This document shows, in pieces, positions 34,878-45,035 of a stretch of DNA of 64,000 bases. The notes under the pieces are model-generated. The model did no database searches. It was not told the DNA's origin and saw only the letters and a list, made by a program, of their open reading frames with translations. Source of the stretch: PALSA-350 sp963794165. Lineage in GTDB: Bacteria > Acidobacteriota > Terriglobia > Terriglobales > Acidobacteriaceae. Made by a program: the position numbers and the translations under genes. The stretch lies in NCBI GenBank assembly GCA_963794165.1, contig CAWCCT010000001.1, forward strand, positions 124,001 to 188,000. The letters run 5' to 3'. How positions within the stretch are numbered: position 1 is the first letter of the stretch; each line of letters opens with the position of its first letter.

Positions 34878-37055
34878 GTGCGGATCTTTATGAGGCAACG
34901 TCACTACAAACTCGCCCGACGGCTGCTGCCTCTCGTTCCCCCCTTTCTGCTTGCGTTGGTGGCGGGCTGTGGGGCCATGAACTCCCCGGTGGGCGCCAGC
35001 CCGGCAGGTCTAATCATCAACGCGGAAAAAACCAGCCTCGACACCACCAATACAGCACAACTAAGCGCCCGGCTGTCGTCAGGAGCCTCCGCCGACGTGA
35101 AGTGGACCATTGCCGGCGGCCAAAACGCTGCCGGGCTCGGCCAGGGCACGATCAGTGCCAATGGCGCCTATACCCCGCCGCCGTTGCTGTCGCGAGACCA
35201 GGTACAAGTGCAGGTTGTGGCGACATCCCGCACCGATCCCACCGTAGCAGCCACGTATCCGCTCACGGTCACGCCCGGATTTGTCCAGGTCCTTACCCCT
35301 GAGACGGCAAGCCTGGCGCCTGGGGGGACCCTGCGGGTCAAGGGAGAGATCGCCGAGGTTAATTCCGGAACCATCCGCTGGTCTCTGGCCACCACTGCGG
35401 GGGGAGAAATCGATCCCGGCGACAGCTACGGCAGCATTGGAGAAACCAGCTGCCATCACTCCAGCCGCACCTATACCTATTGCACCGCAACCTATACTGC
35501 CCCGCACGCCTTGCCTCCCGGAAGCCCCTCTGTCTTTATGGTGGCGCTGGCGGCTGGAAATCCCCACTCCGTCGCGGCGCTTCATATCCTGCTGAATGGA
35601 GCCGGATTTTCCAGCTCGGGCCTGCAGAACCAGGCGGCCCAGACGGGCTACGTGGAGATGGGCTCGTCGGGCGGCAACGCCAACGATTACGACTCCAAAA
35701 AGGACGGCCGCGGACACGAATACGTGAATGACTGCTGTGGCGGAACCCTGGGAGCGCTGGTCACGGACCCTAGCGGCGATCTCTACATTCTGAGCAACAA
35801 CCACGTGCTTGCCGAGTCTGACCAGGGGCGTGCTGGCGACACAGTCGTGCAGCCTGCGCTGGTGGATTTGAACTGCAACCCACAATCTGGTCGAACCGTG
35901 GGTGCTTTGCGTTATGTGGTGCCCATCCAAAGTAAGCAGACCAATGTGGATGCGGCCCTCGCGGCGGCGACGCCAGCGGTGGACGGAACCGGGGCCATCC
36001 TGCAACTGGGACCATCGATCAACGGCGTGTTGACTCCTGCGGCGCCCGCGGCGGGCGCAGGGGAGGCGCTCACCGCCGGCCTCCTGAACCAGTTGCAGGT
36101 GGTCAAGAGCGGGCGAACGACCGGGCTCACCTGCTCGACGGTGAACACGGTGAACCTGAGCGTGCAGGTGGATTATTACTACGATTGCGCGGAGACCCAA
36201 CCGTATTACACCAAAACCTACGTCAATCAGATTGGTATCCCCGGGGCCGGCTTCGCGGATAGCGGAGACTCCGGGGCGCTGGTGATGGACGCCGCCAATG
36301 CGCAACCGGTGGGGCTGTTTTTTGCCAGCGGCGTCGATGACAGCAACCATGGATTTAGCGTGGCCAATCCGATCCAGGACGTTCTCAACGAATTGGAGCA
36401 GAAGGCTGATGGGGAGGAATTACAGATTGCGGGTGGTGCCCCCCATCCCATCACTTGCTCCAACTACGATGAGCACACTACGCCGGCAACGCGCAGCGTG
36501 AGCGCATTGCAGATGGCCGCCGCCAGAACGGCGGCAGAATCGGCGGCACCGCTGCTCCTGCGGCCGGACAACGGAATCCTCGGCATTGCTACGGGCAAGA
36601 GCCTGGACAGTCTGGGTGAAGGAGCGGTCATTGTCTACGTGGACCGGAACAAGCCCGGCGTCACGGTGCCGAAAGTCCTCAACGGTGTGCGCACGCTCGT
36701 GATTCCGACCGACCTGACCAGCATGAACGCAGGCACTCAGCCGGCCACGCTGGCCGAGGTGGAAGGCATTCATCTGCCGGCTGATGTTCTGCGGAATGCT
36801 GCCGCGGTGCAACGGCAATTTGCCCCGCAATTAATGTCGGATCCCGCATTTTTTGGGGTCGGCGTGACCGAAAGCTATGACAACCCAACCGAAGCGGCGT
36901 TGCTGGTGCTGGTCGATCTGACAAAAGCACCGCACGCCATGCCGGATGTGGTTGGCGGTTTGCGGGTGCGCTATATGCGTGTGAATCGCCTGCACGTAAC
37001 GCGTTCGAAACTGGCACCGGTGAGCCAAGCACCGCGTTGTGAACCTATTCCTTAG
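34878..37055 (+). CDS. Secreted lipoprotein with Ig-like domains and trypsin-like protease fold
   Basis: This 725-aa protein has a signal peptide ending in a lipobox (LLALVAGC). Residues about 45-250 look like two Ig-like repeats (SARLSSGASADVKWTIAG and a second with GTIRWSLATTAGGEIDPG). A chymotrypsin-type domain follows: His309 in LSNNHVLA, Asp358 in TNVDAALAA and Ser465 in GDSGALVMD form a plausible triad. A C-terminal part of about 200 aa (GIATGKSLDSLGEGAVIVYVDRN, FGVGVTESYDNPTEAALLVLVD) repeats a beta-alpha pattern. GTG 34878 or ATG 34890 may be the start, both near a GGAGG site. It probably acts on proteins outside the cell; the target is unknown. Confidence 0.8.
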   Translation: MRIFMRQRHYKLARRLLPLVPPFLLALVAGCGAMNSPVGASPAGLIINAEKTSLDTTNTAQLSARLSSGASADVKWTIAGGQNAAGLGQGTISANGAYTPPPLLSRDQVQVQVVATSRTDPTVAATYPLTVTPGFVQVLTPETASLAPGGTLRVKGEIAEVNSGTIRWSLATTAGGEIDPGDSYGSIGETSCHHSSRTYTYCTATYTAPHALPPGSPSVFMVALAAGNPHSVAALHILLNGAGFSSSGLQNQAAQTGYVEMGSSGGNANDYDSKKDGRGHEYVNDCCGGTLGALVTDPSGDLYILSNNHVLAESDQGRAGDTVVQPALVDLNCNPQSGRTVGALRYVVPIQSKQTNVDAALAAATPAVDGTGAILQLGPSINGVLTPAAPAAGAGEALTAGLLNQLQVVKSGRTTGLTCSTVNTVNLSVQVDYYYDCAETQPYYTKTYVNQIGIPGAGFADSGDSGALVMDAANAQPVGLFFASGVDDSNHGFSVANPIQDVLNELEQKADGEELQIAGGAPHPITCSNYDEHTTPATRSVSALQMAAARTAAESAAPLLLRPDNGILGIATGKSLDSLGEGAVIVYVDRNKPGVTVPKVLNGVRTLVIPTDLTSMNAGTQPATLAEVEGIHLPADVLRNAAAVQRQFAPQLMSDPAFFGVGVTESYDNPTEAALLVLVDLTKAPHAMPDVVGGLRVRYMRVNRLHVTRSKLAPVSQAPRCEPIP

Positions 37056-37379
37056 CACCGCGACTAATGGCCAAGTGTGCGTGAACCCCCATCGCCAGGC
37101 AACTACGCCTCGCGCTTCTCATATTGCAAACACGACATTCGTCGGGTGCCCTTGTAATTACCTCTAAGGCACGAATCGTATCGCTTTTATTCTCAAGCAG
37201 ATGGCGGACCTAAGCTCGATGGATGACTGTTTGCAGTGCAGACAAGCAATTGTCTGGCGACTATCTCCTTGACCGTGCTGTATTGGCTGCGCATACTTCT
37301 CAACGACTTATGATTGGCCCAGAGTGGCCTTTAAAAAGTCAGGACAACAAAATGAAACAGACAGGATCGGTGAGACTTT
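37056..37379 (+). other. Intergenic region, 324 bp, no gene seen
   Basis: No credible open frame, RNA gene or repeat family is visible. It presumably holds the promoter and leader of the TonB-receptor gene that starts at 37380. Confidence 0.5.
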
Positions 37380-40300
37380 ATGGAGAACCAGTGGGACAAG
37401 TGTGCGGTCTGCGGGCTACGCAGAGCAATTCCGCTCCTTATATGCATAACGTGTTTGTTTTTTGTCCAGTCCAAATGGGCGACTGCGCAGGTGACCACGG
37501 CTGACATCGTTGGCACGGTGACAGACCAGAGTGGCGCGGCAGTTACTAATGCAACTGTGACTGAAACTAACCTTGCAACCGGCGTATCGCAAAAGACGAC
37601 AGTCAGCAGCTCCGGCGGTTTCGACTTCACACTGTTGCAGATAGGCACCCATGAGGTGAGCATACAGGCGTCGGGTTTCAAGGGCTTTACGACCCAGGTA
37701 ACCCTGGCGGTCGGCGACAGAGCACGCGTGGACGCCCAGCTCACAGTAGGCCAAGCCACAGAAACCGTTACGGTTGCGGCGGCCACCCCGGCGTTGCAGA
37801 CAGATGAATCGACCGTCGGCACGCTGATCGGCAGCGAGGCGACGCAGAACCTTCCCTTGAACGGCCGCAACGTTCTCAACCTCATTACGCTCTCTGCCGG
37901 GGTGACCGGCGGCCTGAGCAACGCCATGAACAGCGGCACGCGGCCGGACGACCGCCGTCAGGGTTCCAACTTCTCCGCTAATGGGCAGAGCGATGAGAAC
38001 AACAACAACATGATCGATGGCATGGATAACAACGAGCGCTTCATCGGTAGTGTGGGCGTCAAGCCCTCCATCGACGCGATCGAGCAAATTAAAGTTTTTA
38101 CCAATTTATATACAGCAGAAGTCTCCCGGTCCGGTGGCGGCGTGGTCGATCTGATCACCAAGTCCGGCGGCAATCGATTTCACGGAACCCTGTATGAGTT
38201 CTTTCGCAACGACGTATTCGATGCCAGGGACTTCTTTGCTACCGTCGGGCCCAAGCCGGAACTCCGCCAGAACCAATTCGGCGGAAGCGTTGGTGGACCC
38301 ATCAAGAGGGACAGGGCATTTTTCTTTTTCGACTATGAAAATTACCGGTTGGTAAAAGGCGTCACCAACACCTCCACGGTACCCACGGCTTACGAAGAAG
38401 CCAACCCGGGAGATTTCTCCGATCTTGGCCCAGGCTGCCCCGTCATTCCCCCGTCCATGTTTGGCCCGGCACACATTGGGCTGAATTACTTCAAGCTGTA
38501 TCCGGCGCCCAACAAAGACGTAGCTCCCCCGGGAACGAACTGCACCCCACCGTCTAACAACTACAGCTTTACCGGCGGGCAGACGCAGTTCACGAGTACC
38601 TATGACGCCAAGGTAGATTGGCGCTTCACAGCAGCGGACTCGATGTACGCCCGCTACACGTACAACACGGTCGCCTCTTTCATCCCCGGCAACTATCCGC
38701 TGGTGAACGGAATAAATCCGGGGGCTGGTCCTTATGGAAACTTTGCCGGTCCGGCATCCGATCAGGAGCAGAGCGGGGCGTTGGGTTACACCCATCTGTT
38801 CACGTCGAACCTGATCATGGACCTACGTGCCCAATACTTGCGCTTGAACAATGAATCGAATCCCGTGAACGTCGGCAAAGACGTGGCCACTTCGTTTGGC
38901 TTTCCGTGCAACTCGGTGAGCTGCATCAACGTGCCCGGCAATACCCCCTCCACCGGACTACCTAACCTCACGTTCACTCACGGGTACGGCTCACTGGGAG
39001 ATGCGGACTACGTTCCGTTGTTGGATCAGAACAACACCTTCCAATACATGGGGGTGGTGTCGTGGGTCAAGCACTCGCAAAGCATCAAAATGGGCGCGAG
39101 TTTGATACGCCGCCAGGGCTCTGAATCACAAAGCGCCCATCCGCGCGGCCAGATGAACATCACCGGCCTGGTCACAGGAAATGATCTGGGCGATATGCTG
39201 GAGGACTATGCCTCCTCGGTCACCAGGAGCAACACGATCCTGACCCCGTCGCTTCGCGCCTGGGAAGTCGGCCTGTACGTGCAGGACGACTGGCGGCTGA
39301 AACCTAACCTCACTCTAAACCTGGGTCTTCGTTGGGACCTCTACACACCGTTCACCGCGGCCAATGGCGACTTCGCAAACTTCGATCCGAAACTTGGCTT
39401 GCTCATTTCGCCCAACCTACCTGGAGTTCAGAAGTCCAATGCGACCTTGGGCGTCACCGACGACTATACGGATTTCGCTCCCCGCGTCGGGTTCGAATAC
39501 GAATTCAGGCCTGGCATGGTATTCCGTGGAGGCTATGGAATCGGGTATTACCCGGGCAATGACGCCTCGGGCGCCTTAATGAGGAATGCCCCCGGCACAT
39601 TCAATTTTGGTTGCGGCAATACCACTTACACCAACGCCGGCGCATGCACCGGAGCGTACCAGGCGTCGGACGGTTCGGGCTATAACATGGATGGCAGCAT
39701 GCCGGTCCCTGTTGTCAACGTAGCGTTGGCCACGGATCCGGCAAACTATGCCGGTACTACCATCCTGGGCACCGCCTTCAACTACCGGAACCCGTTTCTC
39801 CAGCAGTACAGCGTGAACGTAGAGAACGATTTTGCCGGGAACGTAGTCACCGTCGCTTACGTGGGTAACCACGGCAACCGGCTGGTGCTGAACGCCACCA
39901 ACCAAAACCAGCTGCCTTTCCCGATCGCGGACGGCGGCACGTATCCGTACCCGGACCTGCCCGGGGTCGGTATCCAGCTGCGCTCGACTGTAATGCGGTC
40001 CAACTACAACTCACTACAGGTTTCGGTCCAGCGCAGAATCAGGAACGGACTCGCGGGCAACGTGAACTACACCTGGTCCCACAACACAACCAATGCGCAG
40101 GTAATCGATGAAGGCCAGGCAGTTGGCAACTGCGTCGGTCCATGCCATGTGGACAATGGCTTAGGTCAGGCGGTCACCTACAACAGCTATTACCAGTACG
40201 ACTATGGCAACGCTGACATCGATACCCGCAATCGCCTGGCGCTTACCATGATCTATGATCTGCCCTTCGGCAAGACCACGACCGGACCGCTGGGCCTACT

Positions 40301-40787
40301 GGTCAAAGGCTGGTCGGCAAACGCGATTTACTACGCCCAGACCGGCATACCTTTCACCGTGCAGAACAACAACGGACTCACCAGCGGCATCGGTCTCGGA
40401 AACGACCGCCCAAACGTTGTGGCTTCTACACAGCCGGGGTTCCACAAGAACATCAACCAGTGGTTTGACACCTCGCAGTTCAAGTTGCAGGCGCAAGGAC
40501 TGTTGGGCAACGAGATGCGCAACCAGGTTTACGGACCTGGCGCACAAGCGCTGGCCTTCTCGATGTTCAAGAGTTTCCCGATACACGAAGCGGTTAACCT
40601 ACAATTCCGGGCAGAGTCTTTCAACCTGTTCAACACTCCAACCTTCGGCCAACCGGGCGCCAATATCCAGGGCTACGCCCCTGACGGGACCGCCGTGCCG
40701 ACCGGTGGGTTTGGACAAATCAGCGCCACGGCGGCGCCCTCAGCGACGCCGCGGCAAATTCAACTGGCGCTTAAGCTGATCTTCTAA
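37380..40787 (+). CDS. Oar-like TonB-dependent receptor with carboxypeptidase-regulatory domain
   Basis: This 1135-aa outer-membrane protein starts with a hydrophobic signal segment (LLICITCLFFVQSKWATA). A CarboxypepD_reg-type beta sandwich follows (about 38-125, DIVGTVTDQSGAAVTNATVTETN, LKGFTTQVTLAVGDRARVDAQLTV). Then comes a plug-like region (ATQNLPLNGRNVLNLITLSAG, NNNMIDGMDNNE, SGGGVVDLITKSGGNRFHGTLYEFFRNDVFDARDFF) and a long beta-barrel with aromatic strands. The C-terminus ends RQIQLALKLIF, typical of the barrel end. The family is greatly expanded in acidobacteria and thought to take up polymers. It stands directly before a glycosidase gene, suggesting a sugar-related role. Confidence 0.9.
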   Translation: MENQWDKCAVCGLRRAIPLLICITCLFFVQSKWATAQVTTADIVGTVTDQSGAAVTNATVTETNLATGVSQKTTVSSSGGFDFTLLQIGTHEVSIQASGFKGFTTQVTLAVGDRARVDAQLTVGQATETVTVAAATPALQTDESTVGTLIGSEATQNLPLNGRNVLNLITLSAGVTGGLSNAMNSGTRPDDRRQGSNFSANGQSDENNNNMIDGMDNNERFIGSVGVKPSIDAIEQIKVFTNLYTAEVSRSGGGVVDLITKSGGNRFHGTLYEFFRNDVFDARDFFATVGPKPELRQNQFGGSVGGPIKRDRAFFFFDYENYRLVKGVTNTSTVPTAYEEANPGDFSDLGPGCPVIPPSMFGPAHIGLNYFKLYPAPNKDVAPPGTNCTPPSNNYSFTGGQTQFTSTYDAKVDWRFTAADSMYARYTYNTVASFIPGNYPLVNGINPGAGPYGNFAGPASDQEQSGALGYTHLFTSNLIMDLRAQYLRLNNESNPVNVGKDVATSFGFPCNSVSCINVPGNTPSTGLPNLTFTHGYGSLGDADYVPLLDQNNTFQYMGVVSWVKHSQSIKMGASLIRRQGSESQSAHPRGQMNITGLVTGNDLGDMLEDYASSVTRSNTILTPSLRAWEVGLYVQDDWRLKPNLTLNLGLRWDLYTPFTAANGDFANFDPKLGLLISPNLPGVQKSNATLGVTDDYTDFAPRVGFEYEFRPGMVFRGGYGIGYYPGNDASGALMRNAPGTFNFGCGNTTYTNAGACTGAYQASDGSGYNMDGSMPVPVVNVALATDPANYAGTTILGTAFNYRNPFLQQYSVNVENDFAGNVVTVAYVGNHGNRLVLNATNQNQLPFPIADGGTYPYPDLPGVGIQLRSTVMRSNYNSLQVSVQRRIRNGLAGNVNYTWSHNTTNAQVIDEGQAVGNCVGPCHVDNGLGQAVTYNSYYQYDYGNADIDTRNRLALTMIYDLPFGKTTTGPLGLLVKGWSANAIYYAQTGIPFTVQNNNGLTSGIGLGNDRPNVVASTQPGFHKNINQWFDTSQFKLQAQGLLGNEMRNQVYGPGAQALAFSMFKSFPIHEAVNLQFRAESFNLFNTPTFGQPGANIQGYAPDGTAVPTGGFGQISATAAPSATPRQIQLALKLIF

Positions 40788-40812
40788 CAACTGGCGTCTA
40801 TGAAAACATAGA

Positions 40813-40844
40813 GGAGGCGGAAACACCGCCTCCTTTACTTTTTG
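40813..40844 (+). terminator. Rho-independent terminator after the TonB receptor gene
   Basis: GGAGGCGG (40813-40820) and CCGCCTCC (40826-40833) form a stem with a five-base AAACA loop, followed by TTTACTTTTT. It starts 25 bases after the receptor stop and ends about 30 bases before the glycosidase ATG. Confidence 0.85.
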
Positions 40845-40873
40845 CGCTTATTTCGAGACATCCAGGTATCTTT

Positions 40874-43105
40874 ATGAATTCACGAAATTTTTGGGTGCTT
40901 TGTTCGGTCCTCGCAATCTTTGGAGCCGGGAGCCTACCACCCGCTGCAGCTGCCGCAGACGCAAATCGCACCACTCTTTCACTCGACGGGCAGTGGGATG
41001 TCGAGGACAGCGTTGCTGCAAACGAAATGCCAAAGTCTTATACCCACAAGGCGCCGGTCCCAGGCTTGGCCCATTCAGCGGTTCCGGTGTTTCCCGACGT
41101 GGATCAGTATCAAAGTCGCGAGTTGCTTTCCAACCTGGTGCGACAGGGGCGGTATTCCGCTGCGGACTTCGCAAAACTTGGCGATGCACGGGGCATCTCG
41201 CGACAGCAACGCAACTACTTCTGGTACCACAAGAAGTTCACCGCACCGACCCAGAATGCTGTGGCGCTGCTAAAGATAAACAAGGCTCAATTTGGCATCG
41301 TAGCCTATCTCAATGGGGTGCGGATCGGTGAGCACGCCCCCTGCTTTACCGCGGCTTACTTTGATGTGACACAGACCATCCACTGGGGAGCGCCCAATGA
41401 GCTGGTGATCCGTATCGGCGCCCATCCCGGGGTTCTACCGGAGAATGTGTCGGAGGGTACGGACTTCGAGAAAAACCGCTGGACACCGGGAATCTACGAC
41501 GACGTGAAGCTCATGGTGATGAACAACCCGGTGATCTCGACCGTACAGGTGGCACCTCAGCTCAGCACTTCGAGCATTCTTGTGCAAACGGAACTGCATA
41601 ATTACTCGGCACACTCTGTCAGCTCGAAAGTGCAACAGCGGGTGTTCACGTGGAAGTCCCGGACTTCAGCCTCGGAGATGGTGAACACCCAGGTAGAAGT
41701 GCCGGCGGGCGCAAGCAAGACAGTAACTCAGACGGTGGCGGTTGCCAACGCGCATCTGTGGACTCCTGACGACCCGTTTCTTTATCAAGTCTCGACCAGC
41801 ACGGATGGCGATTCCGCTGACACCCGGTTTGGCATGCGCGAATTCAGGTTCGATACCGTCACCCAGAAGGCTTATCTCAATGGACACCCGTATTTTCTAC
41901 GCGGATCGAACATTACTCTGCATCGCTTTTTCGAGGATCCCGACAGCGGTACTCTGCCCTGGGATGAACCGTGGCTGCACCGGTTGCTGGTGGATATTCC
42001 GAAGCAACTACATTGGAATGCGTTCCGCTTCTGTATCGGCCCCGTGCCCGATCGCTGGCTTGAAATCGCGGATGAGAATGGATTGCTGATTCAAAACGAA
42101 TACTTTGTGTGGACCGGACACCCGGACTGGCACTCCGGCTACAAAGATCGTTACGACACCCAGGAAATGATCACCGAGTACCGCGAGTGGATGAGAGATA
42201 ACTGGAACCATCCCAGCGTTGCCATCTGGGATGCGAGCAACGAGTCCTGGCTGCCGCAGTTCTCCAGTACCATCATTCCCCAGGTTCGCCATCTTGACCT
42301 CTCCGACCGCCCGTGGGAGAACAGCTTTAACGTGCCGGTTGGGCCCAACGATCCAGTGGAAGATCACCAGTACCTGTTCTTCGAGACAGCGATGGGGGAT
42401 CAGGGCCCTCAATTCAAAATGACCGATCTCGAATCCATGCTGGGCCCCGCGCCGAATTCGACGACCTATAAGAGCGCCCATGCCATGATTCTGAATGAGT
42501 ACGGCTGGTTGTGGCTGAACCGCGACGGAACTCCTACATTGCTGACACAGAAGCTCTATCCGAAGTTATTAGGCGACAAGAACACCACTGAAAATCGCGT
42601 CGCACTGTACGCTTACCTGCTGGGTGGGGAGACGGAGTTCTGGCGAGCTTACCGGCATTATGCCGGGATCCTGCAATTTGTTTATCTCACAGCCAGCGAT
42701 CCCAAGGCCTTCACTTCTGATAGTTTTCGAGACCTGAAAAATCTGCAATTAGAGCCGCACTTTGTCAAAGCCATGGAGCAGGCGTTCAATCCGCTGGGAG
42801 TGTATTTGAATTTTTGGCAGCCGACGCTAAGTCTGGGAGAACAACGCCACCTGACCGTAGCCATGGTGAACGATGAAGATCGGCCTCGGGCAGGCAAATT
42901 GCGCGTTTCATTCACCGATGCGGCCGGGAAGGAGGCGGCCGCCGAGGAGCTTTCGTTCTCGCTGCCTCCCCTCGGCGCCGAATCCTACGATTTCGCGATC
43001 ACGGCGCCGCAAACGCCGGGATCGTATTCATTGCAAGCAGTAGCTTCACCGGAGGATGATAGCGGTCACCCTACGATTTCGCATCGCGATGTTGTCTTGC
43101 ACTGA
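40874..43105 (+). CDS. Glycoside hydrolase family 2-like enzyme
   Basis: This 743-aa secreted enzyme has a signal peptide (ending PPAAAAADA). It is laid out as in GH2 enzymes: a jelly-roll domain with NYFWYHKKFTAP, an Ig-like domain ending at LWTPDDPFLYQV, a TIM barrel starting near YLNGHPYFLRGSNITLHRFF, and a C-terminal beta domain. The predicted acid/base is Glu457 in IWDASNES and the predicted nucleophile Glu542 in MILNEYGW. GH2 includes galactosidases, mannosidases and glucuronidases; the specificity cannot be read here. It follows the Oar-like receptor behind a strong terminator. Confidence 0.85.
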   Translation: MNSRNFWVLCSVLAIFGAGSLPPAAAAADANRTTLSLDGQWDVEDSVAANEMPKSYTHKAPVPGLAHSAVPVFPDVDQYQSRELLSNLVRQGRYSAADFAKLGDARGISRQQRNYFWYHKKFTAPTQNAVALLKINKAQFGIVAYLNGVRIGEHAPCFTAAYFDVTQTIHWGAPNELVIRIGAHPGVLPENVSEGTDFEKNRWTPGIYDDVKLMVMNNPVISTVQVAPQLSTSSILVQTELHNYSAHSVSSKVQQRVFTWKSRTSASEMVNTQVEVPAGASKTVTQTVAVANAHLWTPDDPFLYQVSTSTDGDSADTRFGMREFRFDTVTQKAYLNGHPYFLRGSNITLHRFFEDPDSGTLPWDEPWLHRLLVDIPKQLHWNAFRFCIGPVPDRWLEIADENGLLIQNEYFVWTGHPDWHSGYKDRYDTQEMITEYREWMRDNWNHPSVAIWDASNESWLPQFSSTIIPQVRHLDLSDRPWENSFNVPVGPNDPVEDHQYLFFETAMGDQGPQFKMTDLESMLGPAPNSTTYKSAHAMILNEYGWLWLNRDGTPTLLTQKLYPKLLGDKNTTENRVALYAYLLGGETEFWRAYRHYAGILQFVYLTASDPKAFTSDSFRDLKNLQLEPHFVKAMEQAFNPLGVYLNFWQPTLSLGEQRHLTVAMVNDEDRPRAGKLRVSFTDAAGKEAAAEELSFSLPPLGAESYDFAITAPQTPGSYSLQAVASPEDDSGHPTISHRDVVLH

Positions 43106-43128
43106 TCCTTGTTGCCGCCAGTCCCCAT

Positions 43129-45003
43129 CTAGACACTCTGCGTGATGGCGGTTGGGGATGGAAGCGGGGGTATTCCGATACCATCCTCCGGGAAAAAGAG
43201 CATGAACACGGTGCTCCCACCCGCCGTCGCTTCGGCCGCACGGCTTCTTACCCGCACCGTGGCATTGTGCTTGGCAATAATCTCGCCGCTCACCCACAAG
43301 CCAAGGCCGGTACCGGTCGTTTCCTTGGTGGTGAAAAACGGCTCGAAAATCCGCCGCCGCGTGGCCTCGGTCATACCGCAGCCGTTGTCGGCGACGAACA
43401 AGCGAATACCGGGTGTGCCGTTCACCCATGATCGGGACCGGCGGACAATCAGCCACAGGCGCCCACCCTGGCCCATGGCGTCAATCGCATTACCAATGAG
43501 GTTGGCGAAGAGCTGGCGCAGCTCTCCCGAAAAGCAGTAAAGATCGACATCCGGCCCGTTCCGGCGACAAACATCTATCTGCAGCGCAAGCAACTTTCCC
43601 ATGTAGACCGTGAGCACAGAATCCAATAATTCTGCGATGTTCGCCACCACAGGCAGTGTCGATTGGCGGTAGAAGCGCAGGGTCTGCTGCGTCATCTCGG
43701 CCACCCGGGAGATCTCCCGCTGCGCCAGGTCGGTATAGGCAATAGCCTCCTCATCAAGCGAGGGCTGGTGCCGCAGCAGGTAAAGAAGATTGGTGACCGC
43801 CTCCAGGGGATTATTAATTTCGTGCGCGATGGAAGCCGCCAAGCGGCCAGCCGCAGCCAGTTTCTCCGTTTTCCGCAGCGCCTCCTCTGCGCGCTTTCGC
43901 TCGGTTGCTTCGACCACGATCGCTCCCACCCAGCGAACAGCCTCCGACGTACCTTTCACCGGATATACGTTGATAAGCCAGCTACGCACCTGGCTGGGGT
44001 CCCCGGCTTGCGGCGTGTTCAATTCAAATTGAACCACCGGTTCCCCGGTCTCAAAAACATTCTGTATGCAGCCTTGCAACAGCTCAGCGGCTGGACTGGG
44101 GAGCAGTTCCGAGACCGTGCGCCCCAGGTGCCTGCCTATCGGCGCCTGGTTCATTTCGGCCATGAATTGGTTCACCCGCAAGTAGCGAAACTTGCGATCG
44201 AAAAACGCAAACCCAATAGGCGCGTTTTCCAGCATGGAGTCGAGCAGCGCCAGGGTGTCGCTGAGCCCGGCTCTCTGCTCTTCCATGGAGGTCACCATAA
44301 GGTTGAAAGCTCGTGTCAGATCGGCTGATTCGTTGGCCGAGGTTACTTCCAGCGGAAACCCTTCTTTGGTTTCAGGATCGCGAATCAACTTGCGGGTAGC
44401 CGTAAGCAAGGCACCAAGAGGACGGGTGATGGAACCGGCCAGACTGCCGGCAATGATCGCCGTGCCCAGGGCGCCCAGGCCGGCGAAAATGATGGTGATG
44501 CGTATGAGCGAGTAAATCTGCTGCCCGGCCGCACGCGCGTCTTCATATACCCACGCGAATCCGCTCAGCTGACCACCGGCGTGAATGGGCTGCACCGCTT
44601 CCCGGGCTCCGCCGGGGACGCGAAAAATGACCGCACCGGGGGTGTCCTCCAGGTGTTTTTTTTCCAGACGCGTCAGCAGATCCTTGCCGTTCATTTCCGG
44701 ATCGCTACTGGCGATCACCCGGCCGTTGCTATCTGTAACCACCGCGGCACGGATACTGGGCGAGTTGCTCATGGCGCGGAGAATCGGCACCAGGTATTCG
44801 GCCTCGCCCTGGGCGAGCGAATCCTGGCTCTGCAGCGCCAGCAGGTTCACCTCCGATTCCAATCGCACGCGCGCCCGCTCATGAATCTCAGACGCCTGCT
44901 CTCGCACCAAGAGGATAGAGAAGACAACCACCAGCAGGCCTTCAAAGAGAATTAGACCGGAGATCAGCTGACCTCGAATCGAACGAGGTTTCAGCCAACT
45001 CAT
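43129..45003 (-). CDS. Sensor histidine kinase with HAMP and PAS domains
   Basis: This 624-aa protein has an N-terminal membrane helix (LISGLILFEGLLVVVFSIL), an extracytoplasmic domain (about 40-170) and a second helix (ITIIFAGLGALGTAIIAGSL). A HAMP region and a PAS domain (about 255-365, NAPIGFAFFDRKFRYLRVN) come next. Then a HisKA helix carries His394 in AHEINNPLEA, and the HATPase has NLIGNAIDAMG, VADNGCGM and TGTGLGLWVSG. It lies alone on the minus strand, convergent with the glycosidase. No response regulator is adjacent; its partner may be elsewhere, such as the regulators at 29-30.6 kb. Confidence 0.93.
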   Translation of the reverse strand: MSWLKPRSIRGQLISGLILFEGLLVVVFSILLVREQASEIHERARVRLESEVNLLALQSQDSLAQGEAEYLVPILRAMSNSPSIRAAVVTDSNGRVIASSDPEMNGKDLLTRLEKKHLEDTPGAVIFRVPGGAREAVQPIHAGGQLSGFAWVYEDARAAGQQIYSLIRITIIFAGLGALGTAIIAGSLAGSITRPLGALLTATRKLIRDPETKEGFPLEVTSANESADLTRAFNLMVTSMEEQRAGLSDTLALLDSMLENAPIGFAFFDRKFRYLRVNQFMAEMNQAPIGRHLGRTVSELLPSPAAELLQGCIQNVFETGEPVVQFELNTPQAGDPSQVRSWLINVYPVKGTSEAVRWVGAIVVEATERKRAEEALRKTEKLAAAGRLAASIAHEINNPLEAVTNLLYLLRHQPSLDEEAIAYTDLAQREISRVAEMTQQTLRFYRQSTLPVVANIAELLDSVLTVYMGKLLALQIDVCRRNGPDVDLYCFSGELRQLFANLIGNAIDAMGQGGRLWLIVRRSRSWVNGTPGIRLFVADNGCGMTEATRRRIFEPFFTTKETTGTGLGLWVSGEIIAKHNATVRVRSRAAEATAGGSTVFMLFFPEDGIGIPPLPSPTAITQSV

Positions 45004-45035
45004 AGGGCGGCCCTCCTTCCCTTCAACCTTGCTTT

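Noticed and set aside
35079..36350. A 423-aa antisense frame inside the protease gene
   Set aside because: It lies entirely opposite a gene with clear signal peptide and catalytic motifs; the long frame is a GC-bias shadow.
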